Positions 23,999 to 34,580 of a stretch of 49,653 nt of DNA are shown here, piece by piece; within the stretch, counting starts at the first letter, position 1; every line of letters starts with the position of its first letter. Made by a program: the position numbers and the translations under genes. The notes below the pieces were generated by a model. It worked only from the letters and a program-made list of their open reading frames with translations. It made no database searches and was not told where the DNA came from. Origin of the DNA: Xenoacremonium recifei (taxonomy: Eukaryota; Ascomycota; Sordariomycetes; Hypocreales; Nectriaceae); contig WOFQ01000108.1 in assembly GCA_012184525.1 (NCBI GenBank), forward strand, positions 1 through 49,653, given 5' to 3'.

Positions 23999-24772
23999 GA
24001 TGTGCCCAAATATCCAATGATGTGCTCTATCGAGGCCTGCGAGGAATGTGGAATATTATGATTTATGGAGAGCGGCGGGTGTCACAAAGATTAAGGTAAC
24101 AAAGCTAGTGTGGGTTGGGGGACGGGAGGGAAGCAAAAAACGATGCGATGGGGCCTTCGGGCTGGTTTCCATGTGGTTGTCTTGTCCTGCATCCCGTCCA
24201 ATCCTTCCATGAGCCAGGGTACAGCGGGGAGGGGTGACCTGCTATAACAGGCGCTGCTATTAATTACTGTTACTACTAAGCTTACTTGCGAGCCTCTGTT
24301 GATCCAGTCGACCTAAACCACCCCGCAGAAAGGCGTTTTTGAGATCGTAAACTCTCGCTGCAGCTTCTCTCACGACCTTTGTTTCGATCCACATATGCTC
24401 TTTATGCTGGTGAGCATCTCCCTCGTTTTTGTGGCTCGACAACTCGACTGAGCTGGGGTTGGGACGATGAGCTGACTGCGCGTGTAATGATGTCATTGGA
24501 TGGTTGTGCAGTTGACCGAGCAACCCCCACCAAACGGGTCTCCATCGCCGGCATGTGCCGGCCGTTTGCCCATGCGGGCTGCTGCTCAGGCACATCAGGT
24601 ACGAAATACAGTGCGTGTTAATTTGTTCATCAGGGTGGTGAATAGATTTTAACTAAGTGGTATCCAGACAGGCAGGTGAATGAATTACACAATTGGCTGG
24701 CTGGCTGGCTGGCTGGCTCAAGTGCTATTCTTTGGTTTCGGTCTCGTACCCTCAGCGCTCGTTGCTCACGTG
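23999..24772. other. intergenic region with tandem repeat
   Basis: Promoter side of the GPI-protein gene and 3' flank of the 295-aa gene. It holds a perfect TGGC tetranucleotide array (listed separately). A 111-codon minus-strand frame at 24260-24595 is mentioned under findings as a weak candidate only. Confidence 0.5.
24694..24718. repeat. (TGGC)6 microsatellite
   Basis: Six perfect TGGC units plus one base, in intergenic DNA downstream of the 295-aa minus-strand gene. Confidence 0.9.
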
Positions 24773-25660
24773 TCAATGCCCTCGAACATGCGCGAGGATC
24801 TGCCTGAGTCGATCCAACGCCTTGGTCTCGGGCCTCTGGCTCGGTGCTGAATCTCCCGACGTCAACTGCTCAACCTCTTGTCGTGCTTCGGCAGCCAACG
24901 GACCGAGGTCGCCCCAGACTTCATCAGTGTAGCTCGAGAGAACGTCGCTCCATTGCTGCAGCCAGATGCCTCGCGCCTCAGCCGGCTCTGCAGTTCCCAG
25001 ATGAAGCTGCGCGTCTAGCGAAAGCCCAGGCTCGTCAACAAAATCCGGAACGAAGTTGAGCAAGCTGTCCCATCGTGACTGAAATTGGTTTCCACCAGGG
25101 CCAAAGAGGGCTTGACGCAAGCTGGCTACCTCGGCTGGTGACAGGCCGTCGTCTTGAGCGGCGTCATCAGGATTGAACACCGCCATGTCCATTTCGCCCG
25201 ATGGATCATCAAGAAGCTGAAGAACAGCGTCACCATCAAAGAGCTCTTGATTTGCTACAGCCGTGGATGTTGGTAAATGGTGATGCCGTTGCTCAAGAGG
25301 TAACTGCTCTAGTTCGGGTGCCAGCGTTGATTCGCTGCCCACAAAATCCTCAAAGGCAGCAGACGAAGCGTTGGTATTTGACGGTGTCCTAAGGGAGTCT
25401 CCTGGCCCTGTTGACCGTAGTCTCTGTGATGATCCCTCTCCGTCGATTGATGCTGATGTTGCGGCGTTTCTCGAGGATCCCGACGTGGCTTTCTGACCAG
25501 TGATTTGCCCTGACAAGTCTGGAGTAGCCGTCACTGCATTGAGCGCCATGCGCCCGGATGCTTGCAATCGATCGGTAAGGGAAGCGCTTTCGCTAGCATC
25601 TGCATCCTTCCCTTTCCCCTTGGAGATATTCTTTTCGCCTTTTGGCTCTTGCTTTTCCAT
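24773..25660 (-). CDS. acidic hydrophilic protein, function unknown
   Basis: Single exon, 295 aa, starting at the ATG complementary to 25658-25660. The N-terminus is Lys-rich (MEKQEPKGEKNISKGKGKD), followed by a Ser/Thr/Gly-rich linker. The C-terminal two thirds are acidic and look partly helical: EDFVGSESTLAPELEQLPLE, GDAVLQLLDDPSG, SSYTDEVWGDLGPLAAEARQ and a closing KALDRLRQILAHVRGH. No signal peptide, TM segment or catalytic motif is seen. The long uninterrupted frame and ordered C-terminal composition argue that it is real. I do not recognise the family. It is divergent from pabA across a 1.7-kb region. Confidence 0.75.
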   Translation of the reverse strand: MEKQEPKGEKNISKGKGKDADASESASLTDRLQASGRMALNAVTATPDLSGQITGQKATSGSSRNAATSASIDGEGSSQRLRSTGPGDSLRTPSNTNASSAAFEDFVGSESTLAPELEQLPLEQRHHHLPTSTAVANQELFDGDAVLQLLDDPSGEMDMAVFNPDDAAQDDGLSPAEVASLRQALFGPGGNQFQSRWDSLLNFVPDFVDEPGLSLDAQLHLGTAEPAEARGIWLQQWSDVLSSYTDEVWGDLGPLAAEARQEVEQLTSGDSAPSQRPETKALDRLRQILAHVRGH

Positions 25661-27337
25661 TGTGGAGGGACGTATGATATTGGGTTATTTCGGATGTTAT
25701 ACTCTGTAAAGCCGTCGGCTTGAGGGACCACGCTCATCAAGCCACTGGGAAGGCTGAGATCAACATGGGCGCATTTAAGAAAAGTCTGAAGTCGTGCAAT
25801 CGAAGCCCCTTAGAAGGTCGTCAAGAGACAGAGCAAGAAAAACCCGAGATCATGAATGAAGGATACGTTAAAGACGATGGAGGTTGTCCGAGACCTGTGC
25901 GACTAGAGCGGACGAGCGGGTGCGGATCCTGTCCCGACCGAGGTGAGAAGCCTGCATGTGTCAAAATCGAGGTCCGCAGGAAAACCTGATTGCAGATGCT
26001 GGTTCTCGTACCTGCGCTCTACCAGAACGGGTTATGCGGGGTTCATCAGACGGGAAGCTCCATGAACTCAGCAGAGAGCTAGGAAGGTACTCCCCCCAGC
26101 CATGAAGAGAGCACTCCCACAGGTGCTTCAGTGTTAGCAGCCATAGCTGGGGTGGAAGTGCCATCTCGATGCTTGCAATGATGAAAGGACTCGGAACGAG
26201 AACAAAAGCAATCATTCGACCAAGTCACGAGCTTTTCTTACTCGGCGCGAGGTGGTGTCGAGGTATCCAGCAACGTATGTACCCAGGGTACCTACTTACC
26301 GAGTATGGATCCGGAGCTCTGGTGATCCGCTGGCACATCACCACGTCTTTGGGCCTTGTTGCGTCACGTCAAGCGCCCGTTATAGCTACCCAAAGCCAAA
26401 CAGCCCCAATCCCGCCTAGAGGCGCACATCGTCTGCTGGTTCTAGCATCTCTCCCTCGCTTCTTTGCTGTGCCGAAAGCTGTTCTTTGTTGCCTCGACCT
26501 CGTTGTCGGGTCTTTTTGCTTGCACTGGCCTTGCTGGAAGGCTTTCTTTGGGAAGAATCCACCTGCCCAGCCGAGCAGCCGCCGCCGTCGCCGCCAGCCA
26601 GCCAACTAAACGCGCGCCTTTTCGCTTGCTCGCTTGCTTGCTTGCCTGCCTGAGGTGTTCTTCGCTGGCCCAGCTGGCTGCCCGCCCGCCCCCGCTCTAC
26701 CTCACCTATTCCATCCCACCCCTCAGCCTTGGACCTAACTGGCTTTTTCTACCCTTACCTTGCCTTGCCTTACCAGACCTGACCTACATCATCCAACCCC
26801 AACCCGCGACCGCCGCAACCAGCCCCCCCCCGACGCCGCCGCCTCACGTCGCCCGACCTTGACGAAACAACAAAGACGGCCGCCATCCCGTCCCCCCCAA
26901 AATACCCCAAAAATAAAAAAAAATATTGCCGAGAGAAAGGCAAAGGCGAAAGGGACGCCGCTTGTCGAAAGCAGAACTCCTGACCACTCCCTCGCCCTCC
27001 GCCCGCGACCGAGGCCTCGATATCGTCACCGACTTCTTCCTCCCTCCCCTCTCCTCGCTCTCGACCCTCACCTATCCATCTCCGGTCCGCGTCACCGCTG
27101 GTCGACCTAGAGCCGCCCCCTCCCATCTCCTCGACGTCGCCCATCTGCTCATCCTCGAGCATCCAGTAGCTCCCGCTGCGTGACCCGGTCTCTCCCTTGC
27201 AGTCTGGCCGCCCCGCCCGCCGCTTGTGCCATCGCTAGAATCACCCTCGTCCACCCTTCGCGCGCCTTCGTCCTCCGCCATCGCCTGAATATCCGCACGT
27301 TGCTCCTCGGACCTCTTGCTGTCGCTGCTCACCCAAG
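25661..27337. promoter_or_regulatory. 1.7-kb divergent promoter / long 5' leader of the PP2A B55 gene
   Basis: Separates the start codons of the 295-aa gene (minus) and the B55 gene (plus). The right half (about 26,430-27,330) is extremely pyrimidine-rich on the plus strand, with C runs, CTTG/CTTGC tetranucleotides and a short A tract near 26,917-26,928, as in fungal housekeeping promoters and 5' UTRs. Open frames here have low-complexity Pro/Arg compositions and are judged accidental. Confidence 0.55.
26623..26652. repeat. imperfect CTTG/CCTG tetranucleotide tract
   Basis: Degenerate tandem of CGCT/TGCT/TGCC tetramers upstream of the B55 gene; similar in type to the tract near 5211. Confidence 0.7.
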
Positions 27338-29201
27338 ATGGTTGATAGCGAAGCGAACTCGCCCACGTGGAAGTTCACGCAGTATGTGCTTCCCCCTGTC
27401 CAGGCCTCGCCGCCAAGCTCCCGGTCTCTTGTTCTCTTTTTTTTCCGCTTCTGATACTGGATCCGCAGGTGCTTTGGTGATAAGGGTGATGTCGAAGACA
27501 TAACTGAAGGTATTTTCTCCCGACTCCGCTTCTCCCCCGTGAGCATGAGATGCTGACGAAGCTCTTCTTTGCCATAGCCGACATTATTTCTACCGTCGAA
27601 TTTGACCACACAGGGAATTATCTCGCCACAGGTGACAAGGGAGGTCGCGTGGTGCTATTTGAACGAAACGAGACGGTAGGTCGGCTCTCAACCATCTAAA
27701 CCCCAACCCTTGCTCTGCCAAGCCCTTTGATCAGTTCGCGTCGTTGCACTCTCTTCATCGTCTCGATATTGGTGTCATGTTTCTAATCCGCGTCTGCCCA
27801 AACAGAAGAAGACTTGCGAATACAAGTTCCACACCGAGTTCCAGTCCCACGAACCTGAGTTCGACTACCTCAAGTCTCTTGAGATCGAGGAGAAGATCAA
27901 CAAGATAAAATGGTGCCGCAGGCAAAACGCATCTCATTACCTCCTATCTACCAACGACAAGACCATCAAACTCTGGAAAGTCTTCGAAAAGTCCCTCAAA
28001 GTCGTTGCCGAGAACAACCTCTCCCAGGACCTCACCCCAGGGAATCTCGCGGGCGGCGGAGGCGCTCCTCGTTCGCTTCCTCCCAGCCACTTTCGAAACG
28101 CGACCGACCTCAAGCTTCCTCGCCTTACACATCATGACACTGTTGTCGCGGCAGTGCCCCGTCGCACGTACGCCAATGCCCACGCCTATCACATCAACAG
28201 CATCTCCGTCAACAGTGACGGGGAGACCTTCATCAGCAGTGACGATTTGCGCATCAACTTATGGAACCTGAACATTCAAGACCAGAGCTTCAACATTGTC
28301 GACATCAAGCCCGCCAACATGGAGGAGTTGACCGAAGTCATCACTGCCGCAGAGTTTCACCCCCTCAGCTGTAACTGGTTCATGTACGCCAGCTCAAAGG
28401 GCACCATCAAGCTTGCAGACATGAGGGAGAGTGCCCTTTGTGACCAACACGCTAAACGTACGTCGTTTCAAATAACCCCATGACGTTTTGACGTTTGCCC
28501 GTAGCAGCCATGCTGACAGACTCCAGTCTTCGAGCAAGAGGAGGACCCCTCGTCGAGATCATTCTTTTCCGAGATCATCTCGTCCATCTCCGATGTTCGA
28601 TTCTCATACGATGGTCGCTACATCCTGTCACGCGACTACTTAACCGTCAAGATCTGGGACGTCAACATGGAGCGACAGCCCGTCAAGACGATACCGATCC
28701 ACGAACATCTACGACCTCGACTGTGCGATACGTACGAGAACGATAGCATATTCGACAAATTCGAGGTCGTCTTCTCCGGTGACGCCAAGAATGTCATGAC
28801 TGGCAGCTATAACAACAATTTCATGATCTACCCCTCGGATCCGGAGAAGGAGGTCGAGGTGGTGCTCCAGGCCGACAAGTCAGCCTTCAAGGCGAAGAAA
28901 GTGGGTGTCCCGACGCCCATCAACTCGTCGACAAGCCCTACGGCCACGAACGGCAGTAAGAAGAGCGGCTCGCGAGCAACAAGCCCTGGTGGCCAAGGCC
29001 AACGGATGCGCAAGGAGACGGATGCGGACCAGATCGATTTCAATAAGAAGATTCTGCACATGAGCTGGCATCCATTTGAGGACAGCATCGCTATTGCAGC
29101 AACGAACAATGTAAGTTTGAGGAAGGGGATGGCCCTGATAATTCATGACATTTGGAAAATGCTAACTCTCGGGCAAGCTATTTGTCTTCTCGGCACTATA
29201 A
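27338..29201 (+). CDS. pabA: PP2A regulatory subunit B55 (Cdc55/PabA type), WD40 protein
   Basis: Targets protein phosphatase 2A to substrates in mitotic exit, septation and morphogenesis. Six exons: 27338-27381, 27469-27509, 27578-27675, 27806-28457, 28527-29110 and 29178-29201. All junctions keep frame, and the product is 480 aa. The family sequence is unmistakable: WKFTQCFGDKGDVEDITEAD, VEFDHTGNYLATGDKGGRVV, EFQSHEPEFDYLKSLEIEEK, then the WD repeats (INKIKWCRRQNASHYLLST, NDKTIKLWKV) and LTVKIWDVNMERQPV with YENDSIFDKFEVVFSGDAKN. It ends in ATNNLFVFSAL. The 41-nt second exon and the 24-nt last exon are very short but give the canonical sequence. A Ser/Gly-rich insert (about residues 390-430) before the last blade is fungal-specific. 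Codon 1 is fixed by the ATG at 27338. Confidence 0.95.
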
Positions 29202-30265
29202 ACGGCGACCCCGACAGTCATCTCGAAATTGATCAAGAGCCTGGGATTGTAGGGAGGTTGAGCTGAGTCTCTGGATTATGTCGAAACGGAGGCCCGCGCA
29301 GGGTGCCGAGGAGGAGATTCGCAGCTCTGATCGAGGACAAGACATGGGCACCTCCCTGGTGTAGGCAGCGGAATATGCAACACCAGCCTACTATACTTAT
29401 AGAGGGGAGCCAGACTGACGGCGGCAATACGCGTCGACCTGAGCTATGAAGACGACGGTCATAGAGCTTCGATCAGCTGGACCGGGCGGTGGTCGGCCGC
29501 GCGCCAGCTTGCCTACACAGGCGAAAGAATGGACGGGACGAGTACTTGAGAACCTCGGGGGCAGGGGTTTGAGGGAATCCATGAGAGGACGGTCCTTTGT
29601 CGGCCACGTGTAGTAGAAACACAAAGAAAAAAAATATTTGAGAATCAAGACAAACGCCGCTCCATTGACCTCGGGAGGTATGACTGTGAAGCTGGATGGG
29701 GAGGTCGTGGTGGCATCTATTAGACTGTAAATACAACGAATGAGCTGTTTCCAGCGCCGTAGTACGGTTCTGTAGTTTGAGTAAAAGCCGTTTTGTAGAT
29801 ACCGCGTTGCGCCTTTGGCATCCAAAACCGAAAGGCAGGGGAAGCATGATGTATGAGACTGGTACACAAGCTCTTCTTGTTGAGGCTTGTTAACCAAGCT
29901 TTACAGAGTAGAGCAAAGGAGGACCCGCTAAAACGGGATGGCTCTGAGGGCGGCGCCAGCCCGGCTTGCTTACAGCCCCTTTCAATGGTTCCACGTCGCC
30001 TTGATAACTCAATCTGACAAAACATCTCGCGACGCGCGCTCTATGCCACAAATCAACCATTGAGCGCCATGGACAGGACCGGGAATTGAGCAGCGGCAAC
30101 CTAGCATCAGGACAGGACAAGGATTAGCGTCACTGTCGCGTTGCGAGCTAGCAAGTCTTGGTTCGCTACGACACTGCACTGCGGGCAGCATTTTGAATCA
30201 AGGCCTGTTTCCTTACTGGCCCGTGGGAGCGCAAATCCCCTCATTGAGGACTGATTTTGACCGAA
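29202..30265. other. 1.06-kb intergenic region
   Basis: Contains the 3' flank of the B55 gene and the promoter of the nucleotide-sugar transporter. A 166-codon minus-strand frame (29397-29897) has mixed, non-protein-like composition and no splice partners; no gene is called. Confidence 0.5.
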
Positions 30266-31637
30266 ATGGAAAGTAAGATGGATAGCCGGAGACGTCGAGG
30301 CAATGCGCCTGGTGGCGATGAGAAATCCAAGGATGTAGCCCGCGCTCCTAGTGCTCGCCAGGTGCTAGAGGAAGTTGGCCCGTCGTTTCTCGCCGTAACG
30401 GTCATGCTATCGCTGATATTCGGCGGATGTTGCTCAAATGTATGTGATTGCTCTACCTTAGGCCCGTTCATGCGCAACTTCAGACACTGACCGGCAACTT
30501 AGGTCTACGCTCTGGAAGAAATCGTCAAGTGAGTACATACCTCGGTCTTCATGGCTTGTGATCTGTAGCTGACAGCTTGTAGTTTCGAGCCTTCAAGCGG
30601 TTAGCCTTATTCATGTTTCTGAATGCTGTGGCATAAACTGATCGAATACGTAGGGACACTCATGACCTTCGTACAATTCTTGTTCGTTGCTGTCACTGGA
30701 TACGTTGCGCAGTTTGATCGGACAAGACCGCCCTTCTTCATTGCACCAAACCAAGTACCTTTGCGCAGATGGATTATCAACATTGTCCTCTTCTTTAGCA
30801 TCAATGTTTTGAACAATCACGCCTTCAGTTATGACATTTCGGTACCTGTTCATGTCATCCTGCGGTCGGGAGGCAGCATCACCACCATGATGGCCGGATA
30901 TCTCTACGGCAAACGATACCCGCGTGTCCAAGTCGCGGCTGTCATCCTTTTGACTATGGGCGTTATTCTTGCGGCGTGGTCGGACGCTCAAACGAAGGTA
31001 TGCCTCCAGAAGCTTCTCTCCTTTCCGCTGCCCGACGAATTGCGCTTACGCACCGTCAAAATGATAGGGTCAGGCAGAAGATCAACAACGTCCAGCATTC
31101 GGCACAGGCCTGGTCCTGCTCTTCGTTGCCCAAGTTCTTTCGGCAGTCATGGGCCTTTACACCGAAGCGACCTATAGTCAGTACGGAGCGCACTGGAAGG
31201 AGAACCTCTTCTACTCTCATCTCCTGTCGCTGCCCCTATTTCTGCCCTTCGTTCCGTCCATGTTGCGAACCCTGGACCGTCTGATCGAGAGCGAAAACTT
31301 CCAGATACCTGGATTTGCTGACACACAACCCGCTATTCGGCTCCCGGCCCAGGTGGTGTTCCTCCTTGCCAATGTCTTAACACAGTACGCTTGCATACGT
31401 GGAGTGAACCTTCTGGCAGCTGTGTCCTCAGCCCTCACCGTTACCATTGTTCTCAACATCAGGAAGCTGATCAGTCTGCTGCTGAGTATATGGCTGTTTG
31501 GCAACAAATTAGCGCCGGGCACGCTGCTGGGGGCAATAATTGTGTTTGGTGCCGGAGCGCTCTATTCCCTGGGCTCGAACGGAAAAGGAAAAGCGAAGAC
31601 ATCGGCAAATGGGAAGACACACAAGAAGAGGGACTAA
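30266..31637 (+). CDS. UAA-family nucleotide-sugar transporter (Yea4/SLC35B type)
   Basis: Multipass Golgi/ER antiporter of the drug/metabolite transporter superfamily; the closest relatives move UDP-N-acetylglucosamine (Yea4) or related nucleotide sugars. Five exons: 30266-30439, 30503-30528, 30583-30599, 30654-30997 and 31068-31637; product 376 aa. After a charged N-terminus come TM1 (FLAVTVMLSLIFGGCCSNVY), the family sequence LEEIVNFEPSSGTLMTFVQF, and IINIVLFFSINVLNNHAFSY. Next are SGGSITTMMAGYLYGKRYP, MGLYTEATYSQYGAHWKENL and the C-terminal TVTIVLNIRKLISLLLSIWL. The C-tail is Lys-rich (GKAKTSANGKTHKKRD), possibly an ER-retrieval signal. Exons 2 and 3 are only 26 and 17 nt; together they rebuild the conserved loop, which is strong support for the splice model. 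Substrate specificity cannot be read from the sequence. Confidence 0.9.
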
Positions 31638-32272
31638 TGGAGGTGGAAAATTAGATCTGTAGATTTCCATGGTGTCGATACAATGTTCAAAACGGGGACC
31701 ATAGACAGGTTATCTGTACGGAGATATGGCATAGAATAGATCGTGGGTTAAAGGAGGCGGACTTTCTATTAGTGAGCATAGGGAGCATTCAAGCAGGGTG
31801 AGGTACCAACAATAATTACAAATGGATAAAATAATGAAGTCCGTCTTGATAATGAGACCTGCGACCTATACCTGCCAGAAAAGCCCGTACTTCTGGATCT
31901 AGGCGCATAAAACTACAGGCATTTAGGCGTGCCGGTGGCATTTATGCAATAATGCGTTCGGAACCATACTTTAACGCGGCTCTTTGCCACTCCCTTTATT
32001 GCGGAGTACTTGGCGATACAGATCTGTTGACGCTTACCCTGGCTAACTTTTTGGACTAACAAAAGTCTTCTCCACTCGGGATTTAATCCCCGTGGATTTA
32101 TACCTTGGCTGTCCCTGCACATCGCTTCGTCAAATCATTTGCTCTTTCCTCTGTCTTATTGCATTTATTCATTTCCTCTACCTCTCGAATTGCAAGATAC
32201 CAGTGTATTCTATATCGGCAATGCGAGGCATGCAATTGGCCTCTGCTGAAGGGTCAGTGCTCTTTTCCAGCC
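31638..32272. other. intergenic region
   Basis: About 635 bp, AT-richer than the flanks. Holds the transporter 3' flank and the promoter/5' leader of the Zn2Cys6 gene. The coding frame of that gene stays open upstream to about 32105, but its first plausible ATG is 32273. Confidence 0.5.
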
Positions 32273-34382
32273 ATGTACAAACCGGCGCCGGTTCGTCCGA
32301 AGAAGACCAATATCTGCCGGACCAAAACAGGATGTAAAAGCTGTAGAGCTCGACGCAAAAAGGTGAGTAATCTCGCGTCTTGTGTTACATGATAGGTTTC
32401 TGATGAAGAAGCAGTGTGATGAGCAGAAACCCTCATGTGGTAGTTGTCTGAAGCTCGGTAGACCTTGCGAACCAGTCTCCCAACCATTTCAGTTTCGCAA
32501 TGTCTCAACTCCTTCAAATAACTCTAGAATATCAGCAAGAAGGAATGGCATTGTGGGCAAAGCTGATATTCCAGCTATTCCCGATGCGCCATGGAATGAC
32601 CAGGTCTCAATTGACGTGCCATTAAATGGCCACAACCAGCTTATCCTATCACCAAGTCAGTTTGCGGACGGGTTGACGAGCCCTACACTGGACTTTGCCT
32701 CTTTACCTTTGCCTATCGCCCAAGAGAAAATTGAAGAATTCCTCAGTGAAATTTTTGGGGAAGAAAGCAGAACTGGCCGGCAGCTTGATCCGATACACTC
32801 TCTTACCCCTATAACCGAGGCCTCTTCCAAATCGGACGTTCAACATGAACAGGGTTCAGGTTCCGAGCACGAAATCACGTTCTCAATGACCGGGGCTCTT
32901 CTTCCAAGTCATGATACCAACAACGCAATGCCATTTTATATCACAGCGTGGAGAGACCACTGCCTGCCTGCGCTGCACCTATCATTCCATCATATTGAGG
33001 TTCTTTGCAGTCAGGCACCACTCATCGCGGATGTGATGGTGACACTTTCAGCTTGCCGCCTCAGTCGAATGATGCCGCAAAGGAAGCTCCTCATGAGAGC
33101 AGCCACACCTACTCTTTGTTACCGTCCCGACCCTGGCCATGAAAGTTTAAGTGGCGAGTTTTACGGTGCTGTACTAAGGAAAATGACTTGGTGGAGTGGT
33201 CAAGACTTTGATGCATATCCTGTCGTGGGTTTAGCTGTGCTCGTTGTCTTCTGCTACTTGGAATCATCCATGGGCAATTTCCAAGAATTTCATCTACATT
33301 CGGAGGCTGTGGAGAAACTCATTGCGAGCCACACCAGCAGTATCATCCCCCGGAGCGGCGGCCTGTTGGCTGCTTGGGTCGAGATCAAAATGCAGAACTG
33401 GTGGCGCCGGGCACATTTCCCTACCCCGGACTTTTATATCAACTGCTCTACGTCACTACTACGACCCGAGGTGGAAGCATCCTTGAGTTCAGCAGTCGAC
33501 CGAAGGGCTTCCGTCTTATGGATTCTCTGTGAGTCCCATCGGCTCAATAACGCAACTCTGGTCGCCTGTTGGAATGAACGGAGTGATGATTGTCAAGTCA
33601 TGCGGACCGACGGCCTTGCATATTCTGCAGGTCTCTTGGAAACAGTGAATACCCCATCCGCGTTCTTACTGAGCGAGTATGAGGCTAGGATGAGGACTCA
33701 GGTCGAAAGGCTGAACGAATGGTATGAAGCTATTCCAACTTCTGATCTTCCAGAGCTCGCAGAAGATGGAGACTATTCGGAAGGATTTTTGGGCACGATC
33801 ATAACAGAAGTGAAGCCCCTTTGTTTTAAGAACCACGCTGCGGCCATGAACTTTGCTTACTACGTCGCGGCCAGAGTCATGCAATGCACAGGACCCTTGC
33901 AGAGCTTGCGGAACAACTCCAATATCCCAGATCCTGATTATCTGTATGAGGAAACAGAAAGATGGATTCTGATACTCCTTCGTATTACTGCTGGAATCAG
34001 CTGGACGGAATGCCTCCGGTTGAACGTCTACACCATTGGACTAGCAGGACTGTTGCTGGCGTGCGCTATTCGCTCGCGCAGTTTTTCGACCGGACTCTGG
34101 ATACAGAAATGGCTCGAGAGTTGCATTGACGAGGACGGACATGAGGAAGGAAATTTTCCTTTATATCAGATCTTGGACGCGCTTCGGCTGGTCAATCGTG
34201 AACGGAGCGATGGTCGGGACGTATTCTCATTATTCCAGACTGTCAATGACGGTGGTGGCAGTGGCAAATTTGGATCTTACCACAGCCAGTGTATCAACAG
34301 TTTCTTGGTGTATGGGAGATGTCGAAGAACGGAGGAGCTGCTCTCATATTATGCGTCGGCCCAAGAACCGTCTGTAAGGTAG
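32273..34382 (+). CDS. Zn2Cys6 transcription factor with fungal-specific domain
   Basis: Two exons, 32273-32362 and 32415-34382; product about 685 aa. The binuclear zinc cluster has Cys at 21, 24, 31, 38, 41 and 48 (C-x2-C-x6-C-x6-C-x2-C-x6-C), with the basic stretch RARRKK between the second and third. The 52-nt intron splits the cluster exactly before Cys31. The CAG acceptor was chosen over an overlapping AAG because it gives the standard spacing. Residues from about 230 on resemble the fungal-specific regulatory domain: FYITAWRDHCLPALHLS, CRLSRMMPQRKLLMRAATP and EARMRTQVERLNEWYEAIP. It is predicted to be nuclear. It lies about 200 bp upstream of, and on the same strand as, a 2OG dioxygenase gene, so it may regulate its neighbours; that is inference. 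Confidence 0.88.
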
Positions 34383-34580
34383 GGACCGTGGGGTGTTGAT
34401 ACCCAAATGTTGCACAAAGTCACGCCGCTGCCTGGCGCTAGCAACGGCTGCCTAAAACTTGATCCACTGGCAGTAGGAAAGCATACTCAAGCTAAGCTTT
34501 TAAATAATACCTAACAACAACGATGCGACTTGTCGCCGGTTTGCCAGCCACTTAAGCCAAGCCGGTCTCCGTTCCCCATC

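Noticed and set aside
29397..29897. 166-codon minus-strand frame downstream of the B55 gene
   Set aside because: Mixed low-quality composition and position in the likely 3' UTR; no evidence of a gene.
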